Positions 16,461 to 26,600 of a DNA stretch of 64,000 bases are shown one piece after another. A program made the translations under genes and the position numbers. The notes beneath the pieces were generated by a model that worked only from the letters and a program-made list of their open reading frames with translations, was not told the origin of the DNA and did no database searches. Source of the DNA: Clostridium caldaquaticum (lineage in GTDB: Bacteria > Bacillota > Clostridia > Clostridiales > Clostridiaceae); contig NZ_JAMSKT010000006.1 of assembly GCF_023806125.1 (NCBI RefSeq), forward strand, positions 62,001 through 126,000, read 5' to 3'. Position 1 is the first letter of the stretch; every line of letters begins with the position of its first letter.

Positions 16461-17741
16461 ATGACACTTCAAATGATTATCGCTCTTGCAATTGTAATTC
16501 TTATGATTGGTATGATTATGTCCGATAAATTTGCTTTTGGTGCACCACCATTAGTGGCTGCTTGTTTAATGGTATTGACTGGGGTTTCTACTATTAAGGA
16601 TGCATTTGCAGGATTTATAGATACAAATGTAATTATGATAGCAGGATTCTTAGCAGTTATGGCAGGGCTTCAGAAGACCAGACTTATGAAGAAAATTCAG
16701 TCCGTTATGTCGAACCTTGCAGTAAAAGGCGGCTTTACAGCATATGTGCTACTTATTATTGTTGTTATGTTAGGTGCCAGCTTAATGGCTGGTATGACTG
16801 GTTATTATGTAATGATTCTTACAATTGCATCTACCATTCCATATAACAAGAAGTTACCAAATTCTAAATTACTTATGCCATTAGGATTTGCTTCAGGACG
16901 AGCTTTAATTCCGGTCAATGTTGCGTTCTTTTTAGGATTTTCAAACTCCCTTTTGAAAAGTGCGAAATATAATGGCGTTATTCCAATGGCAAAATTTTCT
17001 GTCATGATTGTATTTATGTCAGTCGCATTCTTAGTCTGGACATTGATTGCTTATCGTATTCTTCCGGATTACGATATTAATAAAGATAAAGAGACTGAAG
17101 TAGAGAAAAAGCAGAATGTGCAGGTTTCAACATTACCATTATGGAAAGAGAATGTTACATATATTGCATTTATAGCTTCTGTTGTTGGAATGATGTGTGC
17201 AAACAGTATGGGGGAAATCGCATATATTCTTCCAGGCGTTGCAACTGCTGTACTTTGTTTGATTCATGTGTTTGACTTTAAGGAGGCACGCAATAATTTC
17301 TTTTCTCCATTGATAATTATGATGGCCAGTGTAATTGGTGTAGCTAATGGACTTGCTAATACCGGTTTCACAGCCATGGTCGGTAAAGCTATTGCAAAAT
17401 CTATGGGTGGCAGTGTTAGCCCATTCATACTAGTGCTAATGTTCTGTATGCTTACTAGTGCATGTGCTACACTGACTGGTTCGAACATCGGTACCTTATT
17501 GATCTTTGCTCCTATCGGTATTGCAACTTGTATGAGTCTTGGATTAAATCCGATAGGTCTTGCTGCTGCAGTTACTGTTTCTGCTTGGGGTGGTGGTTTC
17601 CTGCCAATCGATGGAATGCCAGCAATGATTTTAGGTATGGGTAATTACAAACTTGCACAGTTCTTCAAGTACGCGATTCCGATGTACTTAATTCAGATTA
17701 TTGGTCTGGCAATTGGCGCTGTGGTAGTATTCCCAATGTAA
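16461..17741 (+). CDS. SLC13-like (ion transporter superfamily) permease
   Basis: A 426-residue integral membrane protein with about 11-12 hydrophobic segments from residue 3 onwards and a charged cytoplasmic loop near 210-225 (DKDKETEVEKKQ). Two similar re-entrant-type regions (AGMTGYYVMILTIASTIPYNKKL and ACATLTGSNIGTLLIFAPIGI) and the SAWGGGFLPIDG element fit the SLC13/CitMHS group of organic-anion symporters. It is 65 bp behind the esterase, with an AGGGGGAAG site. Likely substrates are carboxylates or their esters; the specific one is unknown. DctM-type TRAP or NhaC-like membership is a less likely alternative. Confidence 0.72.
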   Translation: MTLQMIIALAIVILMIGMIMSDKFAFGAPPLVAACLMVLTGVSTIKDAFAGFIDTNVIMIAGFLAVMAGLQKTRLMKKIQSVMSNLAVKGGFTAYVLLIIVVMLGASLMAGMTGYYVMILTIASTIPYNKKLPNSKLLMPLGFASGRALIPVNVAFFLGFSNSLLKSAKYNGVIPMAKFSVMIVFMSVAFLVWTLIAYRILPDYDINKDKETEVEKKQNVQVSTLPLWKENVTYIAFIASVVGMMCANSMGEIAYILPGVATAVLCLIHVFDFKEARNNFFSPLIIMMASVIGVANGLANTGFTAMVGKAIAKSMGGSVSPFILVLMFCMLTSACATLTGSNIGTLLIFAPIGIATCMSLGLNPIGLAAAVTVSAWGGGFLPIDGMPAMILGMGNYKLAQFFKYAIPMYLIQIIGLAIGAVVVFPM

Positions 17742-18047
17742 TTTAATATAGTTAGTAAGAGCTGGCGGCTATACTTGTTGCTGGCTCTCCTTAAGTTAAT
17801 GGGTGAAAGGAATACAGATACATTAATGTTATTATTTTTACATATGTTTGTGAGGGGGGTCTTGATTAATGGTATACAAATGACTATTCTAAAGCAGTGA
17901 GACAGTATAGATAGTGAATGACAAAACTGTTAATGAGGATTACGCTATTAAGAACTGTGAGATACCTGTACATCTTTGAATATTTGAAGAAAACGAAAAT
18001 TAGTATGACAAGTAATGGGATAAAATAAATAGATTGGATGTGAGAAA
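17742..18047. other. 306-bp gap between permease and second esterase
   Basis: No convincing gene. AGAGCTGGC (17758-17766) can pair with GCTGGCTCT (17780-17788) through 9 bp including two wobbles; the T-tract expected of a terminator is missing. A G-rich AGGGGGG site followed by TTG at about 17863 opens only a 12-codon frame. The rest is unremarkable. Confidence 0.5.
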
Positions 18048-19709
18048 ATGGAAAATAGTATTTCAAAAAAATATGAAGTGTTTTATTATATTTCAACAAA
18101 AGCAAACTCATATACTCCTGCAAAGACAATTTATGTTTGTGCTCCTGATAGAGCTGTTCGCTCATATGAGGCTTTGGAGAAATTTGCAAAGGACTCAGGA
18201 TGGCTTGAACTGGCAGAAGACGATGGTGCAGTTCTTGTCATGCCAATTGCGAAAAATGGCTGGTATAAGCAAAGCTCTTCAATGATTGCAGAATTTTATG
18301 ATGAAACCAGAAAAAATTTTAAATCAAAAAGTGATGTAACTATACCTGGACGAGATGGATTAATCTGGTGTTGGGAAACGCTTGTCTATTTGGTTGGCTA
18401 TGAAGAGGGTGCAGTATTTGCAGGAAATGTGACTGTTACAACTCCAAATCGTTTTGCCGGTGTTGCTCTTATTAATGGTGTACCCTGTGATTATACATCA
18501 GGGCTTAACCCCTCAGACCATTGGCTAGTAAGTAACGTAAGTCCTGACTATAATAAGAAAAACCACGATATCCCGGTTTGTCTTTGGATGTTTGTACAGA
18601 ATAAAAGTTTTGCAAAAGAGGCCCTTGCATATTTTTCTAAGAGTAACCAAATCACTGCTTCTGCTGAAATGTTAGAATATGATGGCATAAGCACAGAGCT
18701 TTATAAAAATTCAATCGAGGAAGCTGCTCAAATCAGAGTTTCTGTCGGGGATTTTGAGGCTGTTCCGGCACTTGCCAAGAAAGTTATGAACCAATTTTTC
18801 AATAAATTCATTCGGTGGAAGAATGCTCCGGATGGTACTTTAAAGCCATACCTTAGCAAGTCTGCCTTTTATGAGTCCGAGCGTTATGCACATGACTCAG
18901 TAATAGTGAATAATAATAAGTACGAATTTTCCACCTATCTTCCTGAGGGAATGAATAAAAAAGATGCTGCAGGACTTCCTGTTGTCTTCAGTGTTCATGG
19001 CAGAGGAGAACCAGCATGGATTTTTTCAACGAAGAACGGATGGGATAAACTTGCGGATGAAACTAAGGAATTTATTTTGGTTCTGCCTGATTCACCACTA
19101 AACATATGGCTGCCTGAACGTGATAGTGAAGTATTTGGACATATTATCAATAAGCTTTATGAAACATATTCAATAGATAAGACAAGAGTATATCTTACTG
19201 GCTTTTCTAACGGTGGTATGTTAACACGTCAGGTAGCAAATCTCCATCCTGAGCTTTTTGCTGCAATTTCTCCATGGAATGCACCTTTTATTGACAGTTT
19301 TGAAAAAATATTATCAAAGGGCTATGAACTTCCATGTTTTATTTATGCTGGCGATAATGATGAAAAAGTACCTTTATGGGATAACTTGGACAGCTTGCTG
19401 GAGAATATGCTTAAAGTAAACAATTGCAGGATTAGAGAAGCTGAAAAACGTAATCCTATGAAATTTATCCCAGATGGGATGCTTGACGGCGAGAATTATT
19501 ACACAAAAGAAAACAAATATACAGATGGTGACCGCTTCAAGACTTTCTTATACAATAACATGGAGGGTAAGCTAAGAGTCTGCTTTACACTTATGAAAAA
19601 CATGCCTCATGGTGCCGTATATGATCAAAGCCGTGCTGCATGGGCATTTTTGAAGCGCTTTAGTCGACCTGAGGGTTCAAAAAAAGTTATTGATGCCGAT
19701 TCCAAATAA
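18048..19709 (+). CDS. Two-domain esterase, C-terminal PHB-depolymerase/LpqC-like
   Basis: A 553-residue protein without a signal peptide. The C-terminal half (about 285-540) is an LpqC/feruloyl-esterase-type alpha/beta-hydrolase with nucleophile Ser387 in GFSNGG, Asp436 or Asp438 in GDNDEK and His521 in NMPHGAV. The N-terminal half (about 15-200) also looks like an alpha/beta-hydrolase, but its elbow reads GYEEG (117-121), with Glu in place of the nucleophilic Ser, so it is probably inactive and may help binding or dimerisation. The start follows GGATGTGAG. It probably works with the esterase and permease upstream; the substrate is unknown. Confidence 0.78.
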   Translation: MENSISKKYEVFYYISTKANSYTPAKTIYVCAPDRAVRSYEALEKFAKDSGWLELAEDDGAVLVMPIAKNGWYKQSSSMIAEFYDETRKNFKSKSDVTIPGRDGLIWCWETLVYLVGYEEGAVFAGNVTVTTPNRFAGVALINGVPCDYTSGLNPSDHWLVSNVSPDYNKKNHDIPVCLWMFVQNKSFAKEALAYFSKSNQITASAEMLEYDGISTELYKNSIEEAAQIRVSVGDFEAVPALAKKVMNQFFNKFIRWKNAPDGTLKPYLSKSAFYESERYAHDSVIVNNNKYEFSTYLPEGMNKKDAAGLPVVFSVHGRGEPAWIFSTKNGWDKLADETKEFILVLPDSPLNIWLPERDSEVFGHIINKLYETYSIDKTRVYLTGFSNGGMLTRQVANLHPELFAAISPWNAPFIDSFEKILSKGYELPCFIYAGDNDEKVPLWDNLDSLLENMLKVNNCRIREAEKRNPMKFIPDGMLDGENYYTKENKYTDGDRFKTFLYNNMEGKLRVCFTLMKNMPHGAVYDQSRAAWAFLKRFSRPEGSKKVIDADSK

Positions 19710-19932
19710 TAAAGTGTACCATTGTGGAAAATATTAGGTATATATATTAAAAGGAGAAGCAAACTTTTTGACACAGCATTCCTCTTAATATATTGAAACC
19801 AACAAATATTTTTATATTATAAATTTCAAAAAATGAAAAAGCACTTAAAATATATAAAGGAAAAAATATAGAATTAAAAAACATAACAGTAAAATATTTT
19901 ATGGCTAGTTTGTAGCTTTTGCAGTTTTTTAA

Positions 19933-20139
19933 TTGCAGTTTGCTGCAAAATCAGGTTATATATTTATCACCAAAATATTAAAAAGAATTTCTTTCCGTAA
20001 ATTTGCCTTAATTAGTGGAATTGGGGATTTTATGTTTAAGATATTATTCGCATTATTGACTAATTTGTGGCAGTTAAACATCTGCTTAATTATTATAGGA
20101 CTGTGTATTCCGGGAATAAGCTATATTGAGGAAAACTAA
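19933..20139 (+). pseudogene. Possible remnant of a membrane transporter (MFS-like)
   Basis: A 68-codon frame with a basic-then-hydrophobic pattern (KRISFRKFALISGIGDF, then NLWQLNICLIIIGLCIPG) reminiscent of one loop and helix pair of an MFS permease. It has no good ribosome site and is far too short for a transporter. It may be a decayed fragment or a chance frame. Confidence 0.25.
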
Positions 20140-20157
20140 CTGATTGATTTCTTGCCA

Positions 20158-20220
20158 TTTTGTAGACACATTCTATCTCTATTTTTGTTTTAATTTGTTC
20201 GAGTTATTGTGTCTACAAAA
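20158..20220. repeat. 13-bp perfect inverted repeat
   Basis: TTTTGTAGACACA (20158-20170) and its exact complement TGTGTCTACAAAA (20208-20220) flank 37 bp of AT-rich sequence. A 13-bp perfect match is much longer than chance pairing here. It is compatible with the ends of a tiny non-autonomous element or a scar of an insertion sequence, or with a large-loop RNA hairpin. No transposase is present. Confidence 0.6.
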
Positions 20221-20255
20221 CTATACTAACACCAATCCAAGAAATTATTTAATAT

Positions 20256-20287
20256 AAAAAATCACCAGAGCAATCTGGTGATTTTTT
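20256..20287. terminator. Bidirectional terminator
   Basis: AAAAAATCACCAGA (20256-20269), loop GCAA, TCTGGTGATTTTTT (20274-20287): a perfect 14-bp stem with A and T runs on the two sides. It overlaps the last bases of the reverse-strand kinase gene and can stop transcription from both directions. Confidence 0.9.
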
Positions 20288-21353
20288 ATATTATGTAAGT
20301 ATGAAACTTATTTTCTATATGCTTTGTGAAACCATCGATAAATTGAAGATGATAATCAGATTTAGAACAACTCTTATTCAAAAGTGTAATAAATGAATTT
20401 TTATTACATTTATTTATATTGTTATAGTAATCTCTAGATATTTTCCAAAATTTTTGTGGAAATGCCAGATAAACAAGGATAGCTTTATATTCATCCAGAT
20501 TAAGTGGATATATATCTTCGTATAGTTTTAAACAATTTATAGCAAGCTCCAAGTCCCATTTAGTATTGTCTCTTTTTAATAATCTTCTCAAAAAATATGA
20601 TAAATCGTGTACTCTATAATCGATTTTACATTTGTCGAAATCTATTGTCCAAATATTTCCCGAGTTATCAAATAATATATTTTTATTTACATAATCAAGA
20701 TGACATAAATTAATAAATAGGTTAGTATTGTTTATAGTAGATGCGATATTAGCAGCTTTTTGAGCTAAAATTAAATTTGAGTCAAAATGCTGTAAGAAAA
20801 TTTTTGAAAATTTATCGCCATGTTTGAAAGCAAGATTAGAACATGTAAGCAATTGTTGAAAATGTTTATTTAATGAACTATATAGGTTTTCAAAGCCTGT
20901 CCGATAGTTGCTTCCAGAGATAGGTTTAAAGTTTTTTGTACAACTATGTATTTTAGCTAAATTAATACTAGCTTGAAGTACATTTTCTAAATTGTCATAA
21001 CTACATTTTTCACCTTCAACCCAAGGAGTTAAAATAAAGAGCATGTTTTCAAAGTTTACAAAACGACTTTTATTTTTTGTAGGTAATATTCTAGGTACTT
21101 TTATATCATTTCTATAAAGCCATTCTACAGCTGAATAAACAAAAAGAAGCTCCTCTATAGAAAAATATATTTTTTTTAAGCAATATGAGTTTTCTACATT
21201 AGTTACCTTATATACAGCTCTTTGCTTTTCTGTATCTTTAAATTTAATTTGAGTAACTTGGTAATTTTCCAAATTATAGTATGGAAGGACGTATTTTTTT
21301 ATATTTTCTTCAGATAATAGATTTGTATTATATGATTTAGCCTCATAGGGCAT
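20286..21353 (-). CDS. CotS-family spore coat kinase-like protein
   Basis: A 355-residue protein with a choline/aminoglycoside-kinase-like fold of the CotS/YutH/YsxE group. The catalytic loop CHLDYVNKNILFD and the metal-binding DFD in IDFDKCKIDYRVHDLSYFLRR are intact; the nucleotide-binding N-lobe is around 45-110. In sporulating Firmicutes such proteins belong to the coat, and the actual phosphoacceptor is unknown. ATG at 21353 follows AAGGAGTG. It is a single-gene unit between a terminator and the divergent dGTPase gene. Confidence 0.82.
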   Translation of the reverse strand: MPYEAKSYNTNLLSEENIKKYVLPYYNLENYQVTQIKFKDTEKQRAVYKVTNVENSYCLKKIYFSIEELLFVYSAVEWLYRNDIKVPRILPTKNKSRFVNFENMLFILTPWVEGEKCSYDNLENVLQASINLAKIHSCTKNFKPISGSNYRTGFENLYSSLNKHFQQLLTCSNLAFKHGDKFSKIFLQHFDSNLILAQKAANIASTINNTNLFINLCHLDYVNKNILFDNSGNIWTIDFDKCKIDYRVHDLSYFLRRLLKRDNTKWDLELAINCLKLYEDIYPLNLDEYKAILVYLAFPQKFWKISRDYYNNINKCNKNSFITLLNKSCSKSDYHLQFIDGFTKHIENKFHTYII

Positions 21354-21478
21354 AATAACACTCCTTAAATAGCAATCTTAATACTATGATATTAATAAAG
21401 TTTTTGTAATATACATATTAAATAAAAAAAGGGATTTTCATAAATATATAGAATTAAATTATTGGGGTGAATTTTACT

Positions 21479-22507
21479 ATGTTGATAAGAGAAAAAATAC
21501 AATATTATGAAAGAAAAATATTAATAGATGTAGCAGCTTTTTCAGATAATACTAAGGGTAGGAAGATTAAAGAAGAAAATGATGAGATACGGACACCTTT
21601 TATGGTTGATAGAGATAGAATAATACATAGTAAATCCTTTAGAAGATTAAAACATAAAACACAAGTATATATAAAAACTTCAGGAGATCATTATAGGACT
21701 AGATTAACGCATACATTAGAGGTTGCTCAAATAGCTAAAACTATAGGAAAGGGCATAGGCTTAAATGAAGATTTAATTGAAGCTATTGCTTTAGGTCATG
21801 ATATAGGTCATGTTGCTTTTGCTCATAACGGTGAAGATGTATTAGATAAATTATTGCCCAACGGGTTTAAGCATAATGAAAATAGTATAAGAGTGCTTAC
21901 TAAATTAGAAAAATATGGTCGAGGATTGAATCTAACAGAAGAGGTATTAGATGGAATTTTACATCATAGTGGTTTTTCATCTTCGTCTAAAAAAGCATTT
22001 ACTTTAGAGGGTCAGGTTGTAAAGTTCAGTGATAAGATAGCTTATGTGAATCATGATATTGATGATTCTATTAGAGCTGGCCTATTAAGCGAAGAACAGC
22101 TTCCTAAAGATGTTATAGAATTACTTGGAAATAATCATAGTAAAAGGATAGATACTTTAGTTAAAGATTGTATATATACTACCTTAAAAAATATAGAAAA
22201 TGGCACTATAGAAGTTTCTTTAAGTGAGGATATAGGTAATGCACTTAATGATTTAAGAACTTATATGTTTGAAAATGTATATAAAGGAGAAATTTTAAAA
22301 ATTGAAAGAGATAAAGCTAAGTTTGTTTTAGAGCAGGTATTTTGTTATTTTTTAAAAAATCATGAAAAAATGCCTGAATTTTATAAGAAAATAGCTGAAA
22401 GTGAAGGATTATATCAAGGTGTTGCTGATTATATTTCCGGAATGAGTGATGATTACTGTCTTTTTTTATTTAATAGTATTTATGTACCAAAATTTGTTAT
22501 ATATTAA
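21479..22507 (+). CDS. dgt: Deoxyguanosinetriphosphate triphosphohydrolase-like protein
   Basis: A 342-residue HD-domain dNTPase-like protein. The metal ligands are seen in [16 protein letters not shown] (first His), [15 protein letters not shown] (HD pair) and later [23 protein letters not shown] is the typical N-terminal signature. ATG 21479 is chosen over GTG 21467 because GGGGTGA (21464-21470) lies 8 nt before it. As in many clostridia it stands immediately before dnaG-rpoD. The substrate preference is not predictable in this short Firmicute class. Confidence 0.92.
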   Translation: MLIREKIQYYERKILIDVAAFSDNTKGRKIKEENDEIRTPFMVDRDRIIHSKSFRRLKHKTQVYIKTSGDHYRTRLTHTLEVAQIAKTIGKGIGLNEDLIEAIALGHDIGHVAFAHNGEDVLDKLLPNGFKHNENSIRVLTKLEKYGRGLNLTEEVLDGILHHSGFSSSSKKAFTLEGQVVKFSDKIAYVNHDIDDSIRAGLLSEEQLPKDVIELLGNNHSKRIDTLVKDCIYTTLKNIENGTIEVSLSEDIGNALNDLRTYMFENVYKGEILKIERDKAKFVLEQVFCYFLKNHEKMPEFYKKIAESEGLYQGVADYISGMSDDYCLFLFNSIYVPKFVIY

Positions 22508-22715
22508 AAAATTAAGGAATAATTTTTGTTATATTATGGGTAAAATAATATTTGTTAAGTTAAAGAAGGATTTTTAAGTTTTATAAAGAATATTATTATT
22601 ACTAAAATATTATTTAAAATTAAAAAAAATATATTTTTTAGAAGGAATATAGTTATTTGTGTCGAATATAATAAAACTTGTCATGAATATATAAAAGTTA
22701 GGTGGGAGGATTTCA

Positions 22716-24488
22716 GTGATAATCTCAGAAGAAATCATCCAAAAGATAAAGGAAAGCAATGATATTGTAGATATAATATCAGAAAGTGTAAAGCTTAAAA
22801 GATCTGGTAGAAATTATGCTGGGCTTTGCCCTTTTCATCAAGAAAAAACCCCTTCTTTTAGTGTATCTCAAGAAAAACAAATTTTTAAGTGCTTTGGATG
22901 TGGAGAAGCAGGAAATGTGATCACATTTGTAATGAAATACAAAAATTTGGATTTTATTGAGGCTGTGAAGCTACTTGCAGAAAGAGCAAATATCCAGCTA
23001 GAGGATGAAAATTCTGAAGGTATAAAAAATAGAGATATTAATGAAAAACTATTTAGATTAAATGTTGACGCAGCTAGATATTTTTTTTCTCAACTAAAAA
23101 ACAATAAAAGTGCTATGTCTTATTTTTTAGGTCGAGGTATATCTGAAGCTACTATAAGAAAATTTGGATTGGGTTATGCTCCAGATAGTTGGAACAACCT
23201 GATGAATTTTTTAAAACGTAAAGGATATACTGAATTAGATATGCTTAATGTTGGACTAATAATTAAAAGTCAAAAGGATTCTTTTTATGACAGATTTAGA
23301 AACAGAGTTATGTTTCCTGTGTTTGACCATAGGGGTAAAGTTATAGGTTTTGGTGGGAGGGTGTTAGATGATTCTAAGCCTAAATATTTAAATTCGCCTG
23401 AAAGCAATATATTTAAAAAAGGTATCAACCTTTATGGTTTGAATTTTGCTATAAACAATTTAAAAGATAGAATGTTGATAATAGTAGAGGGTTATTTAGA
23501 TTGTATCTCTTTACATCAACAAGGCATCACTAATGTAGTTGCTTCCTTAGGTACCGCACTTACAACAAATCAAGCTAAACTTTTAAAGAGATATGCTGAC
23601 AGAATTATAATATCATATGATGCAGATGCAGCAGGGCAGAATGCTACTTTAAGAGGATTGGAAATATTAAAAAATGAAGGTTTTGACGTTAGAGTTTTAA
23701 CTGTTCCACAGGGAAAAGATCCTGATGAATTTATAAGAAGCAATGGACGAGAAGAATTTATAAAACTTATTAATAAAGCACTTCCTCTTATAGATTATAA
23801 AATAAAAAAAATTGGAGAAGGAACAAATTTTAATGATCCAGAAATGCTTGCAAGATATGTTAAAAATGCAGCGTTAATACTTACTGATTTAAATCCACTG
23901 CAAAAAGATGTATATATAAAAAAAATAGCAGAAGAAACTGGAATAAAAGAACAGGCAATATATGACTTAATATCTGGTGAAATACAAAAAAATGTAAATA
24001 AAAGTGGAAATATAAATACTGTAGATAATTTTGGACAAAAATTATATTTAGAGCCTGCATATATTAAGGCTGAAAGAAGTATATTGAAACTTATGAATAT
24101 GCGTAAGGAAGCTTATGATTATGTAATTAAAAATTTTTCTGAAGATATGATGATAATGGAAAGTCATAGAAAAATTTATAGGTTAATTAATGAATATATA
24201 GACTTTGAATTTAACGAAAGACAAAAATTAGTAGAGCTTAAATGTGACGACATAGATAGTTCCAGGGAGTGGATATCATTATTAGAATTGGAACTTTTAT
24301 ATGAGAATGATGATTTTATTAAATTTATAGATGATTGTTTTAAGGAGATTAAAAAATATAAATTGGAAGAAGCTATGAAAGATATAAGAAAAAAAATAAA
24401 GTTTTATGAAGAAAAAGGTCAATTTGAAGATTCTTTAAAATTAACACAAGATATGGTTAATATTCAAAATGAGTTAGCTAGACTATAA
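22716..24488 (+). CDS. dnaG: DNA primase
   Basis: A 590-residue primase that makes RNA primers at the replication fork. It has an N-terminal CHC2 zinc domain ([16 protein letters not shown] ... [10 protein letters not shown], residues about 38-66), a TOPRIM core with IVEGYLDC (around 255-262) and YDADAAGQ, and a helicase-binding C-terminal domain ending near residue 590. The GTG start follows GGGAGGA (22704-22710). It is the first gene of the macromolecular-synthesis pair dnaG-rpoD. Confidence 0.98.
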   Translation: MIISEEIIQKIKESNDIVDIISESVKLKRSGRNYAGLCPFHQEKTPSFSVSQEKQIFKCFGCGEAGNVITFVMKYKNLDFIEAVKLLAERANIQLEDENSEGIKNRDINEKLFRLNVDAARYFFSQLKNNKSAMSYFLGRGISEATIRKFGLGYAPDSWNNLMNFLKRKGYTELDMLNVGLIIKSQKDSFYDRFRNRVMFPVFDHRGKVIGFGGRVLDDSKPKYLNSPESNIFKKGINLYGLNFAINNLKDRMLIIVEGYLDCISLHQQGITNVVASLGTALTTNQAKLLKRYADRIIISYDADAAGQNATLRGLEILKNEGFDVRVLTVPQGKDPDEFIRSNGREEFIKLINKALPLIDYKIKKIGEGTNFNDPEMLARYVKNAALILTDLNPLQKDVYIKKIAEETGIKEQAIYDLISGEIQKNVNKSGNINTVDNFGQKLYLEPAYIKAERSILKLMNMRKEAYDYVIKNFSEDMMIMESHRKIYRLINEYIDFEFNERQKLVELKCDDIDSSREWISLLELELLYENDDFIKFIDDCFKEIKKYKLEEAMKDIRKKIKFYEEKGQFEDSLKLTQDMVNIQNELARL

Positions 24489-24511
24489 GTGTTATGGAAG
24501 GAGGCAATATT

Positions 24512-25576
24512 ATGAAAGATAAGAGTGCAAAAATGCAATTAGTGAAAAAGCTGATTGAAAAGGGTAAAAAAAGTGGCACTTTAACCTATAAAGAAATAAT
24601 GGATGAGTTAGAGGAAATAGATTTAAGTCCAGAACAGATAGAAAAGATATATGAAGTTTTGGAGAACATGGGCATAGATGTTATTGGGGATATGCAGGAT
24701 ATTGAAGTTCCCGAAGAAGATCTAGATTTATCAATTCCAGAAGGGATAGCAATTGATGATCCAGTTAGGATGTATTTAAAAGAAATTGGGAAGGTACCGC
24801 TTTTATCACCTGAAGAAGAAATTGAACTTGCTAACAGGATAGAAGCTGGAGATCAAACAGCTAAGAAGAAATTAGCAGAGGCAAATCTTAGACTTGTAGT
24901 CAGTATTGCAAAGAGATATGTGGGAAGAGGAATGCTGTTCCTTGATCTTATTCAAGAAGGGAATCTAGGACTTATTAAAGCTGTAGAAAAGTTTGATTAC
25001 AGAAAGGGCTTTAAGTTTAGTACTTATGCTACTTGGTGGATTAGGCAAGCAATTACTAGAGCTATTGCTGATCAAGCTAGAACAATAAGAATTCCAGTAC
25101 ATATGGTTGAGACAATAAATAAATTAATAAGGGTTTCAAGGCAGCTTCTTCAAGAGCTTGGCAGAGAGCCTCTTCCTGAAGAAGTAGCAAAGGTAATGGA
25201 AATGCCTGTTGATAAGGTAAGAGAGATAATGAAGATAGCACAAGAGCCTGTATCTTTAGAAACACCTATAGGTGAAGAAGAAGATAGTCATTTAGGTGAT
25301 TTTATACCTGATGATGAAGCGCCAGCACCTGCAGAAGCAGCTGCTTTTACTATGTTAAAGGAACAACTTATAAATGTGTTGGATACATTAACACCTAGAG
25401 AAGAAAAAGTTCTGAGATTGAGATTTGGTTTAGATGACGGTAGAGCAAGGACTCTTGAAGAAGTTGGAAAAGAATTTAATGTTACGAGAGAAAGAATTAG
25501 ACAAATTGAAGCAAAGGCTCTTCGTAAGCTAAGGCATCCAAGCAGAAGCAAAAAATTAAAGGATTATTTAGATTAA
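24512..25576 (+). CDS. rpoD: Primary RNA polymerase sigma factor (SigA/RpoD)
   Basis: A 354-residue vegetative sigma factor. Region 1.1-like N-terminus; region 1.2 at [26 protein letters not shown]; regions 2.1-2.4 at [28 protein letters not shown] through [20 protein letters not shown]; region 4.2 at [30 protein letters not shown]. The length suits a Gram-positive SigA without the large non-conserved insert. ATG 24512 lies 7 nt behind AAGGAGG. It follows dnaG by about 20 bp and ends at a terminator. Confidence 0.98.
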   Translation: MKDKSAKMQLVKKLIEKGKKSGTLTYKEIMDELEEIDLSPEQIEKIYEVLENMGIDVIGDMQDIEVPEEDLDLSIPEGIAIDDPVRMYLKEIGKVPLLSPEEEIELANRIEAGDQTAKKKLAEANLRLVVSIAKRYVGRGMLFLDLIQEGNLGLIKAVEKFDYRKGFKFSTYATWWIRQAITRAIADQARTIRIPVHMVETINKLIRVSRQLLQELGREPLPEEVAKVMEMPVDKVREIMKIAQEPVSLETPIGEEEDSHLGDFIPDDEAPAPAEAAAFTMLKEQLINVLDTLTPREEKVLRLRFGLDDGRARTLEEVGKEFNVTRERIRQIEAKALRKLRHPSRSKKLKDYLD

Positions 25577-25602
25577 GCACCTGATAAACTGGTGCTTTTT
25601 TT
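25575..25602 (+). terminator. Terminator after rpoD
   Basis: AAGCACC (25575-25581) pairs with GGTGCTT (25591-25597) and runs into T7. The stem starts within the rpoD stop codon. Confidence 0.9.
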
Positions 25603-25682
25603 ATATTTATAGATATATTTTAAAAATAATCTGTTTTAATTGTACACTATTATGGTATAATTCTTAATAAAGAGGTGATAAT

Positions 25683-26564
25683 ATGGTAGTTTATAAACCT
25701 TTAAAAGGAATAGGAGTATATTATTTATTAGCTATGTTAATATTTTATGATATTTTAATAATCCTGGGAGTTTTTTTTGTTAATTCCTATGTGATTTCAA
25801 GTTTGCTTAAGCTTCTTTTTGTTATTTTTACTGTTTATCAATTATATTATATACTTTTTTATTCTTCTATAAAGTATATCTTAGATGATGAAAACGTATA
25901 TATTTCTAGTTTTCTAAGGAAAATTAAAATCTCATTAAAACAAATTGAGTGTTATAAAATCAACAGTGGAAATATAAATGGGGTAAAACTATCTGGAATT
26001 ATAACTAATAGTTTTGCAATTGGAAAATCTTTTATAAAAAAAATCGGAACAACTAATATTTATGTAACTTCAAGTAAAAAAATATTGTATCTTAAGTCAG
26101 GTGATACAAATTATGCACTGTCACCTGAAGATTATTTTGCATTTGAGGAGTTTTTAAATAATAAGGGTATTAGAAATTTGGATTGGGAATATAGAATGAA
26201 AGAAGAAGTACATTTATATAAAGATAAATATTTTATGATCCCTTTTATAATTGTTAGTCTTATTATTACTACATTAACACTTAATCCATTTGTTCTTTAC
26301 CTGACTAGAAAGCTTCCAGATAAAATGCCGCTTAATTTTGATTCATCTTTTATTCCTGTAGATTATGGAAGTGGAAAGCAATTTGCTTTTAATCAGATGA
26401 TTTATGGTGTATTAAATATGGCAATATTATTTTGTATGTATTATGCCTCACATTTTTATGCTAAATATGATATAAAATCTGCTAAAAAATTTATATATAT
26501 TTCATTAGTAATAGCATTATCATTTTTGCTAATACAATTTAGGATACTTTATGCATTTAAATAA
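25683..26564 (+). CDS. Membrane protein with PH-like domain and DUF1648-like segment
   Basis: A 293-residue integral membrane protein of unknown function. Two N-terminal membrane helices (about 15-57) are followed by a bacterial-PH-like domain (about 62-160, with 'LDDENVYISSFLRKIKISLKQIECYKI' and an F-Y-LSPEDYFAFEEFL end), then three or four helices. KLPDKMPLNFDSSFIPVDYGSGKQ resembles the DUF1648 loop. It has its own AAAGAGGTGA ribosome site and lies between rpoD and trmK, a place that is often empty in related genomes. Confidence 0.6.
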   Translation: MVVYKPLKGIGVYYLLAMLIFYDILIILGVFFVNSYVISSLLKLLFVIFTVYQLYYILFYSSIKYILDDENVYISSFLRKIKISLKQIECYKINSGNINGVKLSGIITNSFAIGKSFIKKIGTTNIYVTSSKKILYLKSGDTNYALSPEDYFAFEEFLNNKGIRNLDWEYRMKEEVHLYKDKYFMIPFIIVSLIITTLTLNPFVLYLTRKLPDKMPLNFDSSFIPVDYGSGKQFAFNQMIYGVLNMAILFCMYYASHFYAKYDIKSAKKFIYISLVIALSFLLIQFRILYAFK

Positions 26565-26600
26565 TTTAAATTCAACATTTTACTTTTATCAGGAGGAATT

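Larger units (their letters stand above)
19710..20285. other. 576-bp AT-rich gap closing the accessory region
   Basis: No intact gene. It holds a possible membrane-protein remnant (19933-20139), a 13-bp perfect inverted repeat (20158-20220) and the bidirectional terminator at 20256-20287. The first 200 bp are low-complexity AT-rich sequence. Confidence 0.6.

Noticed and set aside
17462-17644. Short forward frame inside the permease gene.
   Set aside because: It is out of frame within a clear membrane-protein gene and has no ribosome site.
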